DNA of 64,000 bases from Bradyrhizobium nitroreducens (GTDB taxonomy: Bacteria; Pseudomonadota; Alphaproteobacteria; Rhizobiales; Xanthobacteraceae), in NCBI RefSeq assembly GCF_002776695.1, contig NZ_LFJC01000003.1, forward strand, positions 6,063,159 through 6,127,158, in the 5' to 3' direction. The notes under the pieces are model-generated. The model had not been told where the DNA came from, made no database searches, and worked only from the letters and a program-made list of their open reading frames with translations. Shown in pieces: positions 61,352 through 64,000 of this stretch; within the stretch, counting starts at the first letter, position 1; the number at the start of each line of letters is the position of its first letter. The position numbers and the translations under genes are program-made.

Positions 61352-62626
61352 ATGAGCCTCGACACCGCACACCTCATGGTCTCGGCGACCCTTCCCTTCG
61401 GCGCACGCTTCGCCGAAGACAATTTCGCAGGCGATGCCCTCGTCAGGGAATTCTGCGACCTGTTGGCGAGCGAGCTGAAGGTGAGCCCCAGGATGTTCGT
61501 ATCCTGGTGCTGTCCTCCGTCACCTTTCATCCTGTTGTCGGGGCCGACGACCGTTCTCGTGCGAAGCGAGCGCTTCGACACTCTGCTGGTCGAATATGTG
61601 AGGTTGAAGGCGGAGGCCGCTCAGGGCGGCCAAAGGTCGATCGAAGCGAAACTGCGGGCCGCCATCTTTCGCTGGGTCGCGGAGTTCTGCCTGGCCGACA
61701 AATTACCCGTCACGGCTCTGCATGCGGCGGTTGCGGCATATCATACGGGTGCGCGGCGCGAGTTTAGTCCCCTGCGCGACGAAAGCTTGGCGAGCGTCGA
61801 CGAGGTGATGCGCGCCGCTCTTCAATGCTGCAACCTTGCGCATGAATTCGCTCACATTCATCAGGACCATATCGTCCGCGACTCGCTCTCCGCCTCGATC
61901 GATGGAATGACGATGCTGGCCCATATCGAGGGGGCACTCCGGGAAGAAGGCCATTCCTCAGCTGACATCAGCGCCATGCTGCAGCTCACGGAGCAGATTG
62001 ACGCAAGGGTGTTGTTGCGCGAGGTCGATGCCGACCTGCGCGCCCTGCACGCGGTGGGGTTGTTCTTGCAGAAGACGTTCCATGTCACGCCGGTTCAGGC
62101 GGTTGAGGCGGCGACCGTTGCAATCGAGGCGCAGAGTTTCCTGAACGCGGCGCGGTTCTCGTGCTCATTGCTTCCGAAGGTCGAGGACGACGCTGCCGAC
62201 GATCAATCTGCAGTCGATGATTGGCTGAATGCCGCCCAGATTCACGTCAGAGCCAAATGCGTGATGCGGCGGGCCGGCATCTTGTTGGCGCAATGGTCCG
62301 AGCCGGACAAGCCCGTCACGGCGGACAAGGTCAATCGCTATGTCCCGCGGATTGACGCAATGTTCGCCGCCAGTGTCCCATTCCGGGTAGCCTTGGACGA
62401 AGTCTTGCACGCCGCCCTGAGCTACCTGAAATCTGCGCGTCTCCGCGAGCAGCCGGGCTCCGAGGACCGTTTCGCCGAGCTCTTAGCGGCGGCCGAAGCG
62501 CATCCGGAGCTGATGCTGGATCTCTACAAAATGATGATCGCCATAGGCTATCCGGCCCATATCCGGACCAGCACATTCCTGAGTGATCTCTATTTGGAGA
62601 GGTGCCGCGGGGGATTGCCGTGCTGA
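61352..62626 (+). CDS. Predicted zinc metallopeptidase (HExxH) of unknown family
   Basis: 424 residues, no signal peptide. CCNLAHEFAHIHQDH contains HExxH (H164, E165, H168), and REVDADLRAL (E224, D226, D228) about 56 residues later fits the third zinc ligand of gluzincin peptidases (E-x-DAD helix). The rest is helical with no recognised domain. Paired with the 100-residue gene just upstream. Located between the cyclase and the rppH genes, a block otherwise of housekeeping type, and next to repeats: likely accessory DNA. Proteolysis is inferred from the motif only. Confidence 0.75.
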   Translation: MSLDTAHLMVSATLPFGARFAEDNFAGDALVREFCDLLASELKVSPRMFVSWCCPPSPFILLSGPTTVLVRSERFDTLLVEYVRLKAEAAQGGQRSIEAKLRAAIFRWVAEFCLADKLPVTALHAAVAAYHTGARREFSPLRDESLASVDEVMRAALQCCNLAHEFAHIHQDHIVRDSLSASIDGMTMLAHIEGALREEGHSSADISAMLQLTEQIDARVLLREVDADLRALHAVGLFLQKTFHVTPVQAVEAATVAIEAQSFLNAARFSCSLLPKVEDDAADDQSAVDDWLNAAQIHVRAKCVMRRAGILLAQWSEPDKPVTADKVNRYVPRIDAMFAASVPFRVALDEVLHAALSYLKSARLREQPGSEDRFAELLAAAEAHPELMLDLYKMMIAIGYPAHIRTSTFLSDLYLERCRGGLPC

Positions 62627-62665
62627 AGAAGATGAATTGCAGCCCAATACCGGCGCAGCGGCGCC

Positions 62666-63190
62666 TCAAACCGACGATCGCGCGAAGGCCGCAAACTCGC
62701 TTGCCACCGCGCGATAGACTTCCCGCCGGAACGGCACCACGAGGTCGGCAACACGGTCGAGGCGCTCCCAGCGCCAGGCATCGAACTCCGCGGGCTGGCC
62801 GTTTTGCGGCGTCAGCGGATCGATCTCGTCGTCCTTGCCGGTGAAGCGCAGCGCGAACCATTTCTGGCGCTGGCCGCGGAATTTTGCGAGGCGGTGCGTC
62901 TGCGGTCCGTCGTAAGGCGGGAATTCGTAAGTGAACCAGTCGGTCTCGCCGAGGAAGTTTGCGCTGACGACGTTGGTCTCCTCCCAGAGCTCGCGCATCG
63001 CCGCATCGCGCAAATTCTCGCCCTCGTCGACGCCGCCCTGCGGCATCTGCCAGTCGAGGCCGGGCAGGATGATCTCGGGCCCGTCGCCCTTGAAGCGGTG
63101 GCCGATCAGGACATGGCCATCGGCATTGAACAGCGCGATCCCGACATTGGGACGGTAGGGCTTTTCATTCGTCACGCGCAAATCTCTCAT
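62666..63190 (-). CDS. rppH: RNA pyrophosphohydrolase, RppH family (copy 1)
   Basis: 174 residues. YRPNVGIALFNADGHVLIGHR start; Nudix box GGVDEGENLRDAAMRELWEETNV; then FRGQRQKWFALRFTGKDDEID, typical of RppH/Ap4A hydrolases. Removes pyrophosphate from 5'-triphosphate RNA to start decay. Start ATG 63190 (MRDLRVTNEK). A second, similar gene lies directly upstream in the same direction. Confidence 0.92.
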   Translation of the reverse strand: MRDLRVTNEKPYRPNVGIALFNADGHVLIGHRFKGDGPEIILPGLDWQMPQGGVDEGENLRDAAMRELWEETNVVSANFLGETDWFTYEFPPYDGPQTHRLAKFRGQRQKWFALRFTGKDDEIDPLTPQNGQPAEFDAWRWERLDRVADLVVPFRREVYRAVASEFAAFARSSV

Positions 63191-63236
63191 CGTCATTCCC
63201 GGGTGCATTAGCACCGAAGCGGGACGACAATTCGAT

Positions 63237-63743
63237 TTATTCATCCGCCAGCGCGGAAAATTCCTGCACCACGCGCTCATAGACCGGGCGCTTGAAGGGG
63301 ATGATCAGCCCGGTCAGGTTCTTCATCGGTTCCCAGCGCCAGCTCACGAACTCGGCCTTGTGGCCGCCGCCGCCGGGCTTCTCGACGTTGATCTCGCTGT
63401 CCTTGCCGGTGAAGCGCACCGCGTACCATTTCTGGCGCTGGCCGCGGTAGCGGCCCTTCCAGGCGCGTCCGGCGACCGTGCGCGGGATGTCGTAAGTGAG
63501 CCAGTCGGGGACCTCGCCGAGCCGCTCGACCGAGCGCACGCTGGTCTCCTCATAGAGCTCGCGCTTGGCGGCCTCCCAGGTGTCCTCGCCGGGATCGACG
63601 CCGCCCTGCGGCATCTGCCAGACATGGGTGTCGTCGACATGCTCGATGCCGCCAGCGCGGCGACCGATGAACACCAGTCCCTTCGTGTTGATCAGCATCA
63701 CGCCGACACAGGTCCGGTAGGGCAGATCCTCGTAACGCGCCAT
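63237..63743 (-). CDS. rppH: RNA pyrophosphohydrolase, RppH family (copy 2)
   Basis: 168 residues. [21 protein letters not shown]; Nudix box [62 protein letters not shown]. It is clearly homologous to the next gene throughout its length (tandem paralogues 46 bp apart). Which copy is the main RppH cannot be told from sequence. ATG at 63743. Confidence 0.92.
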   Translation of the reverse strand: MARYEDLPYRTCVGVMLINTKGLVFIGRRAGGIEHVDDTHVWQMPQGGVDPGEDTWEAAKRELYEETSVRSVERLGEVPDWLTYDIPRTVAGRAWKGRYRGQRQKWYAVRFTGKDSEINVEKPGGGGHKAEFVSWRWEPMKNLTGLIIPFKRPVYERVVQEFSALADE

Positions 63744-63821
63744 TCCGCCAGACCTCTCGCATGCTGCCGGTACGGCTTGACCGGGTCCCTGCCAGGATCC
63801 GTGCCGCACCAATTCGTTGAT

Positions 63822-64000
63822 TTAGCTGGATTTTGATTTCAGCATCGCGGTTGTCAATGGCACCAAAAGAATACCCCGGTCGCCCAATGTCTTGGTCCAG
63901 GCGCTGATGCGATCGATCGAGACGGGAAGGGCGGAGGCCGTGCCGACGGCCGCGCCGCGCTCGCGTGCCGCCGATTCGAGCTTGTTCAGGGCGCGGTCGA
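63822..64000 (-). CDS. Divergent polysaccharide deacetylase family, C-terminal fragment
   Basis: Only the last 58 codons are inside the window, ending at TAA 63822-63824; the gene continues beyond 64000. The visible part reads ...ARERGAAVGTASALP, then SIDRI..W...LGDRGILLVPLTTAM, the usual C-terminus of the YibQ/divergent polysaccharide deacetylase family, often found next to rppH and ctpA in alphaproteobacteria. Confidence 0.75.
   Translation of the reverse strand, partial: DRALNKLESAARERGAAVGTASALPVSIDRISAWTKTLGDRGILLVPLTTAMLKSKSS

Overview
The window is about 64 kb of GC-rich alphaproteobacterial chromosome, very probably Bradyrhizobium or a close relative. The evidence is a cytochrome c maturation cluster in the order ccmA-ccmB-ccmC-ccmD-ccmG with a 59-codon ccmD (cycVWZXY in B. 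japonicum), an mdh-sucC-sucD-sucA-sucB-lpdA block, DUF2336, DUF2794 and DUF1223 proteins, and many palindromic intergenic repeats of the kinds common in Bradyrhizobium (arms such as CGTCATTCCGGGGCG and CGTCATTGCGAGC). Most of the window is core housekeeping DNA. No rRNA, tRNA, prophage or CRISPR array was found.

Layout. 0-5 kb (minus strand): DMT transporter, split-box Nudix hydrolase, DapA-like aldolase, SDR, then an IS110-family element lying inside a palindromic repeat. 5-7.6 kb: rimM, rpsP and ffh (minus), without the usual trmD-rplS beyond rimM. 8-11.3 kb: metallo-beta-lactamase-fold protein and small exported proteins. 11.5-17.4 kb: dapF-mtaB, DUF2336 protein, RluA-type pseudouridine synthase, ftsY, yciB. 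18.8-22.1 kb: cytochrome c maturation genes. 22.3-25 kb: aconitase. 25.3-36.3 kb: DUF1223, DUF2794, GNAT, Bax-inhibitor-1, an FtsX-type ABC exporter divergent from a TesA-like esterase, thpR, a vapBC module and zapE. 36.5-47.1 kb: mdh and the 2-oxoglutarate/succinate half of the TCA cycle (sucC, a DUF1579 gene, sucD, sucA, sucB, an SDR, lpdA). 47-52.8 kb: small membrane proteins, xerC divergent from priA, and an RlpA-family protein. 53.5-58.7 kb: F1 ATP synthase genes atpHAGDC. 58.8-64 kb: membrane-tethered class III cyclase, an accessory two-gene cassette with an HExxH protein, two tandem RppH-type Nudix genes, and the end of a polysaccharide deacetylase-like gene.

Main discoveries. (1) The IS110 element's 5' leader can be read as a bridge RNA. 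Its donor loop matches both ends of the element. Its target loop matches the site the element occupies and also the consensus of the host repeat family, of which an unoccupied copy lies near 52.1 kb. (2) A two-gene accessory cassette (100-aa protein plus a 424-aa HExxH protein) interrupts a housekeeping block. Its layout resembles bacterial conflict systems. (3) A perfect CtrA box overlaps the -35 element of a near-consensus promoter between rlpA and atpH, with no obvious gene directly downstream. (4) A strong minus-strand intrinsic terminator near 26.3 kb has no coding gene upstream and suggests a small RNA.
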